A DNA stretch of 33,159 nt from assembly GCA_007131175.1 (NCBI GenBank), contig SLRC01000039.1, positions 1-33,159 of the forward strand, in the 5' to 3' direction. A program made the position numbers and the translations under genes. Under the pieces are notes generated by a model. It saw only the letters and a list, made by a program, of their open reading frames with translations. It was not told where the DNA came from and did no database searches. Of this stretch, positions 7,451 through 14,296 are shown one piece after another (the stretch's first letter is position 1; every line of letters starts with the position of its first letter). The DNA comes from Syntrophomonadaceae bacterium. Lineage in GTDB: Bacteria; Bacillota; Dethiobacteria; DTU022; UBA8154.

Positions 7451-8500
7451 TCATTCCGTTAAAAAGATTTGCCCGCCGCCACGGTCACTGATTCTTCCGA
7501 TAATGGCAGCATAAACCAAACCTTTTTCCCGAAGCAACTTTATAGCCCGCTCCGCTTCAGTTTCTTTAACAGCCATCAGGAGTCCTCCTGAAGTCTGGGG
7601 ATCGCAAACTATATCCAACCACACTTCATCGATCTTTGCCACATTGCTGATTCTGTCCGCAAGATAATCTCTGTTAGTCTTCGCCCCCCCGGGCACAAGG
7701 CCCATTTCTGCCAGTTCTTTTGTCCCCTCCACAAGCGGCAAGGAAGGTATATGGATAATGGCACTCAAGTTGCTCCCTGCAACCATCTCGGCAGTATGTC
7801 CCGCAAGGCCGAAGCCAGTGATATCTGTACATGCTTTTACGTCCACCTGGCGAGCCACATCCGCCCCATTTTTATTCAGTTCCACCATCCAACGGGTTAT
7901 TTCTGCCATGGCATCGGGAGGGGCCATCTCTCCCTTTTGGGCAGTGGTTATAATACCTGATCCAAGCGGCTTAGTAAGAATAAGTAAATCTCCTGCTTCT
8001 ACCGCTCCCTTGGTAAATATTTCCATAGGAGAAATTAGCCCTGTAACGGCCAGTCCATACTTGGGCTCATCATCGCTAATGGTGTGCCCACCAACCAGCA
8101 GAGCCCCTGCTTCCGCTACTTTTAGAGCACCTCCCTTCAGTATCTCCACCAGGACATCCAGTCCCAATTTGCGGCAGGGAAAGCATACAATATTCATTGC
8201 CGTAAGCGGACGGCCACCCATGGCATAGATATCGCTTAAAGCGTTTGCTGCAGCAATTTGTCCGTAAGTAAACGGATCATCCACCACTGGCGGAAAAAAA
8301 TCAACTGTCTGGATAAGCGCCTGCTCATCAGATAAACGGTAAACAGCAGCATCATCAGGAAATTCAGTTCCCACAAGCAGATTCTCATCTTTTTGTACCG
8401 GCAAAAGTGGAACAATGCTGGCCAGGTCCCCTGGCCCCAGTTTGGCTGCTCAACCTGCACTGGTGGAATAATGTGTCAGTTTAATCTTATCTGCTGCCAT
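7451..8500 (-). CDS. selD: Selenide, water dikinase, selenocysteine-containing (SelD)
   Basis: Makes selenophosphate from selenide and ATP, the selenium donor for selenocysteine and selenouridine. The full gene starts at the ATG at 8500 and has an in-frame TGA at 8450-8452 (codon 17) inside HYSTSAG-U-AAKLGPGDL. This is exactly where SelD enzymes carry the catalytic Cys or Sec, followed by the essential lysine (K20). Read through, the product is 349 residues, normal for the family. A truncated call starting at 8404 would lose the active site. Downstream motifs are typical: DDAAVY, AAANALSDIYAMGG, CTDITGFGLAGH and DPQTSGGLL. A SECIS hairpin follows the TGA. The start is six bases after the thiF-like stop, so translation is probably coupled. 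Confidence 0.95.
8420..8452 (-). promoter_or_regulatory. Bacterial SECIS element in selD
   Basis: Directly downstream of the TGA (8450-8452), GGCCAGG and CCTGGCC form a perfect 7-bp stem with a GGA loop (8420-8436). The loop lies 21-23 bases after the TGA and begins with G. Both features fit the published bacterial SECIS rules (guanine in the first two loop positions, loop roughly 16-37 bases from the UGA). It would bind SelB during UGA decoding. Confidence 0.85.
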
Positions 8501-8506
8501 AATTGA

Positions 8507-9370
8507 TTACTCCCCTTCCAATTGAATAGTCTCAAAACAGCCCTGTATTGTGTCAATAAACAGGAGGCGATTGCGGAATGACTTTTCAATTTTTAAAAGT
8601 ATTTTAAGGGTTTCTTGTGCCTGTAAAGACGCTACCAAAGCCGGTGTAGTGGCAGGGTTTCCCAGTTCTTTTTCAATTCCATGCTCTTTATCATTATCCC
8701 GGGGACCATAAATGGCTGTCAAGCCGGGATCTCCAGGATATATAACGGCTACCTGTCCGTAAAATTGTGCAATAGCTCCGTGAACAAAAGGTATATTCAA
8801 GGCACGGCAACCATCCTGAAGCATAAAGCGGGTACTGAGATTATCGAGACAATCAACTGCCACATCAGAGCCGGAAAGCATGCCCTCCAAGTTATGAGGT
8901 GTGGCAAATTGAGCAAAGACAACATGCTCCACAGCAGCATTGATTTCCTTGAGACGCGTGGCTGCAGCAAAAGCTTTTTGCACACCAAGTACGGCCTCTG
9001 TTGAAATAATTTGGCGGTTTAAATTACTTTCACTAAAACGATCTCCGTCTATTAAAACGAGTGTTCCCACACCCATTCGGGCCAACAACTCTGCAACCAG
9101 GCCGCCAAGTCCACCTAACCCCACTATGGCAACACGGGACCGAAGCAACTGCAACTGCCCTGCAGGCCCACCCACCGTACCCAAGCTCCGTTCATAGCGC
9201 TGAGGTATCACTCCCATTTCAAGAGCATTAACTTCCACCTCTCTTAAGGATAGGGAACATATGGAAGCAATCTTCCGCACTGCGGCCAGAGAAAGTGCTC
9301 CGTATTCAACTTCGTCAAAAACAATACTCTTTTCATTTGCTTTTGCTTTAATTAACTTTGCCGGATCCAT
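8507..9370 (-). CDS. ThiF/MoeB/HesA-family adenylyltransferase without zinc cysteines
   Basis: 287 residues. Residues 1-62 are an extra N-terminal region with a helical look; the Rossmann adenylation domain follows with GLGGLGG (84-90), LIDGDRFSESNLNRQ (D108, R119), K132 and DCLDN (173-177). Such E1-like enzymes adenylate the C-terminal glycine of a small ubiquitin-like sulfur carrier. The two CxxC zinc pairs of canonical MoeB/ThiF are absent: the expected region reads GNPATTPALVASLQAQETLK. This variant is known near tungsten/molybdenum enzyme loci. It sits 49 bases after the MoaD-like gene and six bases before selD, so its partner is very likely that MoaD-like protein. Confidence 0.88.
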   Translation of the reverse strand: MDPAKLIKAKANEKSIVFDEVEYGALSLAAVRKIASICSLSLREVEVNALEMGVIPQRYERSLGTVGGPAGQLQLLRSRVAIVGLGGLGGLVAELLARMGVGTLVLIDGDRFSESNLNRQIISTEAVLGVQKAFAAATRLKEINAAVEHVVFAQFATPHNLEGMLSGSDVAVDCLDNLSTRFMLQDGCRALNIPFVHGAIAQFYGQVAVIYPGDPGLTAIYGPRDNDKEHGIEKELGNPATTPALVASLQAQETLKILLKIEKSFRNRLLFIDTIQGCFETIQLEGE

Positions 9371-9419
9371 TTTTCAAGGCCTCTTTCTTTAAGAAGCATT
9401 CTGGCAATCAAATTATTGT

Positions 9420-9662
9420 TTAACCGCCAGCAATCGGTGGAAAGACAGCTACCCGCTGTCCGTCCTGCAATACATAATCTTTCTCACGGCGGACATTATC
9501 TACAAAAACCTGTTTACTCTCTTTTACTGGGATTTTCAGTTCATTGAGCACCTGTTCAACAGTGCTTCCCACGGGTAATTGTATGGTGAAAGGGTCCGAA
9601 CTTTCACCGTAGGGATTATAGCGACGGAGCGTGGCAAATAAGGCAACTTCCAATTTTATCAT
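9420..9662 (-). CDS. MoaD/ThiS-family sulfur-carrier protein
   Basis: 80 residues with a beta-grasp pattern (IKLEVALFATLRRYNP, then LPVGSTVEQVLNELKIP, then LQDGQRVAVFPPIAGG). The C-terminal Gly-Gly is the site of adenylation and thiocarboxylate formation. Carriers of this family deliver sulfur to molybdopterin, thiamine or other cofactors. PPIAGG and the neighbouring ThiF-like enzyme favour a MoaD-type role in molybdenum or tungsten cofactor assembly, but no target enzyme is in the window. The ATG at 9662 has a good GGGAGGT site. It is the first gene of the moaD-like/thiF-like/selD cluster. Confidence 0.9.
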   Translation of the reverse strand: MIKLEVALFATLRRYNPYGESSDPFTIQLPVGSTVEQVLNELKIPVKESKQVFVDNVRREKDYVLQDGQRVAVFPPIAGG

Positions 9663-9728
9663 TACAGATTACCTCCCATAAGGAAGTATACTAAGCTAAG
9701 CATTTTGCCCTGTTTTTGTCAGAGGGAT

Positions 9729-9956
9729 CAGCAGCCAGGAGTCAGCACACAGTAGTCAGAATAAAGGATTAAAAATCGATCTTGATCGTTTCAAAATGGA
9801 TCCTGTTCGCGATCGGCGAGCTAGCCAAGTTGCGTTGAACTATCCGGTTGTGTCTGTGTAATTACGAGTCTTAGACGCGGCAATCCTGAACCTGTATATT
9901 ACACCTTGCTCAAGCCTGTGCGTGGATTTATTCTGGATACTGACTCCTGAATTCTG
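9729..9956. repeat. Decayed inverted-repeat (MITE-like) element
   Basis: The 324-base gap between the sirtuin and MoaD-like genes carries AGGAGTCAG (9737-9745) and CAGAATAAA (9757-9765) on the left, and their reverse complements TTTATTCTG (9927-9935) and CTGACTCCT (9940-9948) on the right. The spacing between the two blocks differs on each side (11 and 4 bases). The roughly 160 bases between hold no credible frame or RNA gene. This arrangement suggests an old non-autonomous element or a recombination scar; no target duplication is clear. Confidence 0.4.
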
Positions 9957-9986
9957 AATACCTGAGTTGTTACAATATTAAATAAA

Positions 9987-10748
9987 TTACTGCTCTGCTG
10001 TTTTTTTTATCTCGGCCAACAAAAGAGGCATTATCTCTTCAGCATTACCCTGCAGGAATATATCGACTGAGGTTGTTGTCAGCCAGGATGGCTCGGGGTT
10101 CACTTCCACAATGAGTGCACCGCTGTTTCGGGCCATAGCTGGCAGGCTGGCCGCCGGCTCAACCATGCCGGAAGTTCCTATTACCAACATGGAGTCACAT
10201 TGCTGGCTTTCCACATGAGCACGCAGCAACGCTGCTGGGGGAATGGCCTCGCCAAAAAAAACAGCATCAGGTTTTAGTAACCCACCACAGTTAAAGCAGG
10301 GAGGGGGAATGAGCTCAAGATCTACTTCAGCTATGGGAAAAATAGCGCTGCAATCCAGGCAGATTACCCTGCTTGTACTGCCGTGAAACTCGATCACATT
10401 ACTGCTTCCCGCCTTTTGGTGTAATCCGTCCACATTTTGTGTAATGATAGAACGGACTATACCCATCCTTTCAAGCACGTTAACTGCAAGGTGTGCCGGA
10501 TTGGGGTTCGCTTCAGCAATCACTTCAACAATTTCGCGGAGCATTTTCCAGGAATCTCCAGGCGAACGATGAAAATTATCAATGTTGACCACAACTTCGG
10601 GGTCATATTTTTCCCAAAGACCGCCCTTGCCCCGGAATGGACGAATCCCACTTGCCACCGATATGCCCGCCCCGCTTAACACGGTTAAGGATCCTTGAGC
10701 TAATTTATTAGCTGCTTTTTTTAACTCTAATTTAAGGTGGTCAGACAT
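9987..10748 (-). CDS. NAD-dependent protein deacylase, Sir2 family
   Basis: 253 residues. NAD-binding GAGIS (26-30), TQNVDGLHQKAG (103-114) and the catalytic H122 in FHGS are present, and the zinc site is complete (C130, C133, C151, C154). Later motifs FFGEAIP, VIGTSGMVEPAASLP and VEVNPE are also typical. The enzyme removes acetyl or other acyl groups from lysine using NAD and is cytoplasmic. Its start overlaps the end of rsfS by 22 bases, so the two are translationally linked. Two acyl-CoA synthetases elsewhere in the window are of a class often controlled by lysine acetylation; a functional link is only a guess. Confidence 0.93.
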   Translation of the reverse strand: MSDHLKLELKKAANKLAQGSLTVLSGAGISVASGIRPFRGKGGLWEKYDPEVVVNIDNFHRSPGDSWKMLREIVEVIAEANPNPAHLAVNVLERMGIVRSIITQNVDGLHQKAGSSNVIEFHGSTSRVICLDCSAIFPIAEVDLELIPPPCFNCGGLLKPDAVFFGEAIPPAALLRAHVESQQCDSMLVIGTSGMVEPAASLPAMARNSGALIVEVNPEPSWLTTTSVDIFLQGNAEEIMPLLLAEIKKTAEQ

Positions 10749-11092
10749 CCTGTGTCAACGCCTCCCGCATTTCCCCAGAGACGTTCAAGATTATAAAAAG
10801 AACGTGTCTCTGGCAGGAAAATATGAACGACTAAAGTGCCAAAATCCAGTAAAATCCAGCTTGCTTCCTCGTATCCTTCCCTGCGTAGCAGCTTGTAATG
10901 ATCATCTTGAAGATTTTCCTGCAAATGGTCGCTAAGAGCCTGGGTCTGAACTTTATTTAAACCACTGCAAATAAGGAAGTAATCAGCGATAAGCGACAAC
11001 CTTCCTATCTCTAAAAGGCAAATATCCTGTGCCTTTTTATCCTTTAACAACCCCACTGCCTTCAGGGCAAACTCCTTCGCATCTAAAGGCAA
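10727..11092 (-). CDS. rsfS: Ribosomal silencing factor RsfS
   Basis: 121 residues, usual length. Motifs of the family are clear: KKAQDICLLEIGRLSLIADYFLICSG near the start and GYEEASWILLDFGTLVVHIF in the second half. RsfS binds ribosomal protein L14 on the 50S subunit and blocks joining with 30S when nutrients are low. It is placed downstream of the LCP gene (14-base gap) in the conserved Firmicute order nadD-yqeK-LCP-rsfS. The last 22 bases overlap the sirtuin gene. Confidence 0.95.
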   Translation of the reverse strand: MPLDAKEFALKAVGLLKDKKAQDICLLEIGRLSLIADYFLICSGLNKVQTQALSDHLQENLQDDHYKLLRREGYEEASWILLDFGTLVVHIFLPETRSFYNLERLWGNAGGVDTGCLTTLN

Positions 11093-11106
11093 ACATACCC
11101 TCCTCC

Positions 11107-12366
11107 TTAATCTAAAGTAAAGTTTTTTCCTACAATTACCGTGACCATCGCTGGTGAACCTTCAACAGGTTCTTTTAGCAACTCTGATCCAGGTATTACA
11201 ACCGCCACCTCACGTGCCGGTTCCATTCCATCCTGACGGGATATAACCTGGCTGCGCGGATAATCAAATGAATCAGCATTATCCACGTCAACAACCTGAA
11301 ACCCTTTTTCTTCCAAAAGCTCTGCAACCTGGGCAGCTATTCCCGCAACACCGCTTCCGTTTAATACTGCCACCGTAATCAACTCCCGCGGCAGAATAAA
11401 TTCCTTCCCCAAATTTGTCATCATGTAAGAAATCAATTCATTATTCGGTTCAAAATAAGTATCGCCGTCAATATGTTCCCGCCATACTCCAGGCACCTCA
11501 ATCACATTATCTTTCAGGTTATTTTCCTGATCGCTAAATAGTGGGGCCAGTGAAACATAAAAATTATCCAACTCGTCCCAAGTCATATTTGTATCTATGT
11601 ACGGAGCTGCCCTTCTAACAGAACGCGATTTACTGAAAACGCCCCTTTTCTCCCCTACGTATTCAACCAGGCTGCTCAAGGACTGCATACGGCGCAGTGC
11701 CCTACCTAAAGGAAGTTCATCCCTTTCACCCTGCAGGAAATAATCGTAGTAATCATCTCCATCCAAATCATAACCCCGGTAGGTGATTCCACCCCGGTAA
11801 TCAACCATCTCAGGGATTCCCTCATAATTCAACTCCAGGTAATAATGAACTGGAACGCCAAGAAAATAAGACAACTGATCAATAAGAAGCTTGGCGCCTC
11901 CTTCTTTATAGAAATGTACAGGAAAATAGAAAGTGTTTATTCTTTCATTTGTCCCTAAATTATTTTCTTCGTTTCCCGGAATTTCATCACTATTTTCCAG
12001 TGATGAAATTTCCAGAGATTCTACCTGACGGTTAAAGAGCATCTCTCCCGGAATAAAAATAATATGGGGTGATTCCATATCCGGAGGATAATTTATGAGA
12101 AAGATATCTTCCAGAAGCATACTACCACCTTTCTCATAAAAACCATATAAAAGATGATTCGTCCCTTGCTCCCTTAAAGCTGCATCACTCAAAGAAAGAG
12201 CCCATTCCGCCCTGTTTTGCAAATCATTATGAGCTCCACTGAAACGAAAACCGATTATTAATACAACAATAAAAAGCAGAAGAGCAACAAAGAAATATAA
12301 TCGGTTTAGCGGTAGCTTGCTTCTTTTTACTGTTGGACTCCGTCTTAAAAGGTTATCCCTTTCCAT
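11107..12366 (-). CDS. LCP-family (LytR-CpsA-Psr) membrane protein with LytR_C domain, divergent
   Basis: 419 residues: a short basic cytoplasmic tail, one membrane anchor (about 22-43), an extracellular LCP-like domain (about 60-290) and a C-terminal LytR_C domain starting at ITVAVLNGSGVAGIAAQVAELL. Canonical LCP proteins transfer teichoic acid or other glycopolymers to peptidoglycan. Here GGAKLLIDQLSYFLGVPVHYYLELNYEGIPEMVDYRGGI is recognisable (counted in two halves), but the usual phosphate-binding arginines are missing. The PRDT position reads IPGEM, and the GR..RQ helix reads LGRALRRMQSLSSLV. The enzyme may be inactive or act on something else. Its start overlaps the yqeK end by 14 bases. 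Confidence 0.85.
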   Translation of the reverse strand: MERDNLLRRSPTVKRSKLPLNRLYFFVALLLFIVVLIIGFRFSGAHNDLQNRAEWALSLSDAALREQGTNHLLYGFYEKGGSMLLEDIFLINYPPDMESPHIIFIPGEMLFNRQVESLEISSLENSDEIPGNEENNLGTNERINTFYFPVHFYKEGGAKLLIDQLSYFLGVPVHYYLELNYEGIPEMVDYRGGITYRGYDLDGDDYYDYFLQGERDELPLGRALRRMQSLSSLVEYVGEKRGVFSKSRSVRRAAPYIDTNMTWDELDNFYVSLAPLFSDQENNLKDNVIEVPGVWREHIDGDTYFEPNNELISYMMTNLGKEFILPRELITVAVLNGSGVAGIAAQVAELLEEKGFQVVDVDNADSFDYPRSQVISRQDGMEPAREVAVVIPGSELLKEPVEGSPAMVTVIVGKNFTLD

Positions 12367-12958
12367 GTTTCTCCTCCAAATTTTTTTCCCGCAAAAACAA
12401 AATTATACTATTGCGAAAAGCAATGGAAGCATCGTGTAATAATCTACCCTTTTGCAGAACGCTGAAAATTGTCATCTCAATGGAAGCCAGTAACGCCTGC
12501 TCCAACTGCCCCTGCTTTAAAGCCAAATTACGTATTATCTCAACACCACCAAATCTTCGATTTGGTTCAATAAAATCAGCCAGGTATACAATGCGCGAAA
12601 GAAGTCCCATCTTTCCTGATCCTGTAGTGTGTTGCCGTACAGCATCCAACACTTCCTGATCCTGTAAACCCAGCTCATGTTCCAATAGCCAGGCTCCAAC
12701 TGGAGCATGCAGTAATGCCGGTTCCCATAACATAATCGGTTCAATTTCAATATCATTCTTTTGCACTAAGTTTATTAACTCATCATGTCCTAAAAGTTTA
12801 CCATAATCATGCGTTAATCCTGCCAAAGCTGCTTTTTCTTCATTCAAACCGTACTTTTCAGCCAACTCTATGGCAGTATTTTCCACCCTTTGTGCATGAC
12901 CATATAATTTTTCACTGCCTTTTATTCTCAATAGCTCATGAATTTTCTCCCTGTTCAT
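12353..12958 (-). CDS. yqeK: Bis(5'-nucleosyl)-tetraphosphatase YqeK (HD domain)
   Basis: 201 residues. HD-domain metal ligands are H21 (HAQRVENTAIELA), H50-D51 (LTHDYGK) and later HAPVGAWLLEHELG and IVYLADFIEPNRRF. YqeK proteins symmetrically cleave Ap4A to ADP, controlling this stress alarmone. Position between nadD and the LCP gene is the standard order, although here an RRM-protein gene lies between nadD and yqeK. No signal peptide. Confidence 0.93.
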   Translation of the reverse strand: MNREKIHELLRIKGSEKLYGHAQRVENTAIELAEKYGLNEEKAALAGLTHDYGKLLGHDELINLVQKNDIEIEPIMLWEPALLHAPVGAWLLEHELGLQDQEVLDAVRQHTTGSGKMGLLSRIVYLADFIEPNRRFGGVEIIRNLALKQGQLEQALLASIEMTIFSVLQKGRLLHDASIAFRNSIILFLREKNLEEKHGKG

Positions 12959-13051
12959 TGCTTCACCATGATTCTGGCATTTAAAAAAAATGTTTGCACC
13001 TTTTTCATAATATCTAATTTGACAAGAAGCTAGACATTCCTGCTAAAAAGT

Positions 13052-13083
13052 AAAAAAAGGCAACTTTGCAGTTGCCTTTTTTA
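13052..13083 (-). terminator. Intrinsic terminator of the RRM-protein gene
   Basis: GGCAACT (13059-13065), loop TTGC and AGTTGCC (13070-13076), flanked by A- and T-runs on both sides, directly after the RRM stop codon. With the flanking A/T pairs the stem exceeds 12 bp. It would also work for plus-strand transcription. Confidence 0.85.
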
Positions 13084-13329
13084 TTATTCCCGTGGCTTTG
13101 CTTCATTTACCACCAGTCTCCGTCCATCTATTTCGGCCCCGTTCATGGCCTCAATTACTTTCTCCGCATCCTCATCGTTAACTTCAACAAAACCATATCC
13201 CCGGGAACGGCCAGTCGCTCTTTCCGTAATAATACGGCATCCCAGCACTTCCGCATGGCTGGCAAAGGTGTTGCGCAGCTCATCTTCCGTAGTTCCCCAG
13301 GAAATGTTCCCCACATAAAGGGTTTTCAT
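13084..13329 (-). CDS. RRM-domain RNA-binding protein
   Basis: 81 residues, a single RNA-recognition motif: RNP2 is LYVGNI near the N-terminus and RNP1 is GYGFVEV in the middle (RSRGYGFVEVNDEDAEKVI). Start chosen at the second ATG of an ATGATG pair, six bases after GAGGTG. An in-frame upstream extension to 13386 lacks family similarity. Bacterial RRM proteins of this size are cytoplasmic RNA chaperones, often cold- or stress-induced. The gene has its own promoter, a leader of about 230 bases and its own terminator, so it is independent of the surrounding nadD/yqeK genes. Confidence 0.92.
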   Translation of the reverse strand: MKTLYVGNISWGTTEDELRNTFASHAEVLGCRIITERATGRSRGYGFVEVNDEDAEKVIEAMNGAEIDGRRLVVNEAKPRE

Positions 13330-13346
13330 CATTGTCACCTCGCTTC

Positions 13347-13429
13347 CCGGCATTACGGAACTATCCCCGTATATTATGCGACACAAAAAACTGGTTTATA
13401 CGAAACTCACCTCCTGGAAATAATGCCGG
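13347..13429 (-). repeat. Inverted repeat in the RRM-gene leader
   Basis: CCGGCATTA (13347-13355) and TAATGCCGG (13421-13429) form a perfect 9-bp helix that closes a 65-base loop within the leader, ending close to the ribosome site. A second hairpin in the same leader has arms GCAAG/CTTGC around 13521-13537. Together they suggest a structured 5' UTR. Confidence 0.5.
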
Positions 13430-13570
13430 CGGGTAAGAAGGAGAACAAAGCGGGTAACCTTTAGGAAAGGACCCAAACACAAATCCCGTACCGCATCGGC
13501 TCTTAGTTAACCCTGTTTTTACGCAAGAAGACCTTGCATAAACTTTATGTCCATTCATCTATTTTTCAAC

Positions 13571-13599
13571 ATATTACCACCATAACAGGGGTTAGTCAA
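13571..13599 (-). promoter_or_regulatory. Promoter of the RRM-protein gene
   Basis: TTGACT (13594-13599), spacer of 17 and TAATAT (13571-13576) preceded by TGG (extended -10), just after the nadD stop. The predicted start near 13564 leaves about 235 bases of leader before the ATG at 13329. Confidence 0.75.
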
Positions 13600-13605
13600 G
13601 GGCAG

Positions 13606-14244
13606 CTATCTGTAAAGCTGATTTTTGTAGATATACTGCTCCACCGGTCTCGGTGTCAGATAACGGATCGTTTTCCCAGCAGCTACGCGGCGCCTTATTT
13701 CTGTTGAAGAAATTGCCATGGCAGGCACTTCCAGCAGGTGAATATGTTGCATAACTGCCGCAAAAGCAGAACCGAGCACTTCCCGTAATTTTTGCAGAGA
13801 ATAACCTGGCCGGGAAGTGGCAATAAAAGAGCACCTTTCTAATATTTCCTCATAATTTTTCCAGGTAGTGATATCAAGGATTGCATCAGCGCCCGTGATA
13901 AAAAATAGTTCCAAATTGCTTCCATATAAATCACAGAAGCGTCGTACCGTATCTACAGTATACGAAGTTCTTTCACTTTCTATTTCCATGCGTGATATTG
14001 TAAAACAGGGGTTAGCCACTACTGCTAACATGGTCATGATATAACGGTGTTCTGCCGCCGTAACTTGACGCTTGTCCTTGTGAGGTGGTTCCCCGGAAGG
14101 CATAAAAATAACATTATTCAAGTTAAACTGCTGGCATGCTTCCTCAGCAGTAACAAGATGTCCCATATGGATAGGGTCAAAGGTTCCCCCCATAATTCCC
14201 AGCCTCAGTTGCTTACCATTCGCTTTGGGCAACAAAAAGCTCAT
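13606..14244 (-). CDS. nadD: Nicotinate-nucleotide adenylyltransferase
   Basis: 212 residues. GIMGGTFDPIHMGH (17-30) holds the HxGH nucleotidyl-transfer motif and ISSTEIRRRV near residue 178 is the second signature. It converts nicotinate mononucleotide plus ATP to nicotinate adenine dinucleotide in NAD synthesis. The ATG at 14244 follows a GGAGG site by eight bases. It is 52 bases downstream of obgE, the common Firmicute arrangement. Confidence 0.95.
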   Translation of the reverse strand: MSFLLPKANGKQLRLGIMGGTFDPIHMGHLVTAEEACQQFNLNNVIFMPSGEPPHKDKRQVTAAEHRYIMTMLAVVANPCFTISRMEIESERTSYTVDTVRRFCDLYGSNLELFFITGADAILDITTWKNYEEILERCSFIATSRPGYSLQKLREVLGSAFAAVMQHIHLLEVPAMAISSTEIRRRVAAGKTIRYLTPRPVEQYIYKNQLYR

Positions 14245-14296
14245 TATGACTTCCTCCGTGTTCCTTCATAGGGGTAAACTTACTTTTCCATTAACC

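Noticed and set aside
8236-8460. 74-codon minus-strand frame across the selD start
   Set aside because: It is an out-of-frame shadow of selD; the selD frame with the Sec codon explains the region fully.
13440-13520. Group II intron domain V-like words (AAGAGCCGATGCGG) in the RRM leader
   Set aside because: The expected second strand of the domain V helix is absent, and the similarity is limited to about 12 bases.
13361-13558. 65-codon minus-strand frame upstream of the RRM gene
   Set aside because: Lies entirely in the leader, has no ribosome site or family motif, and its start falls in AT-rich promoter-proximal sequence.
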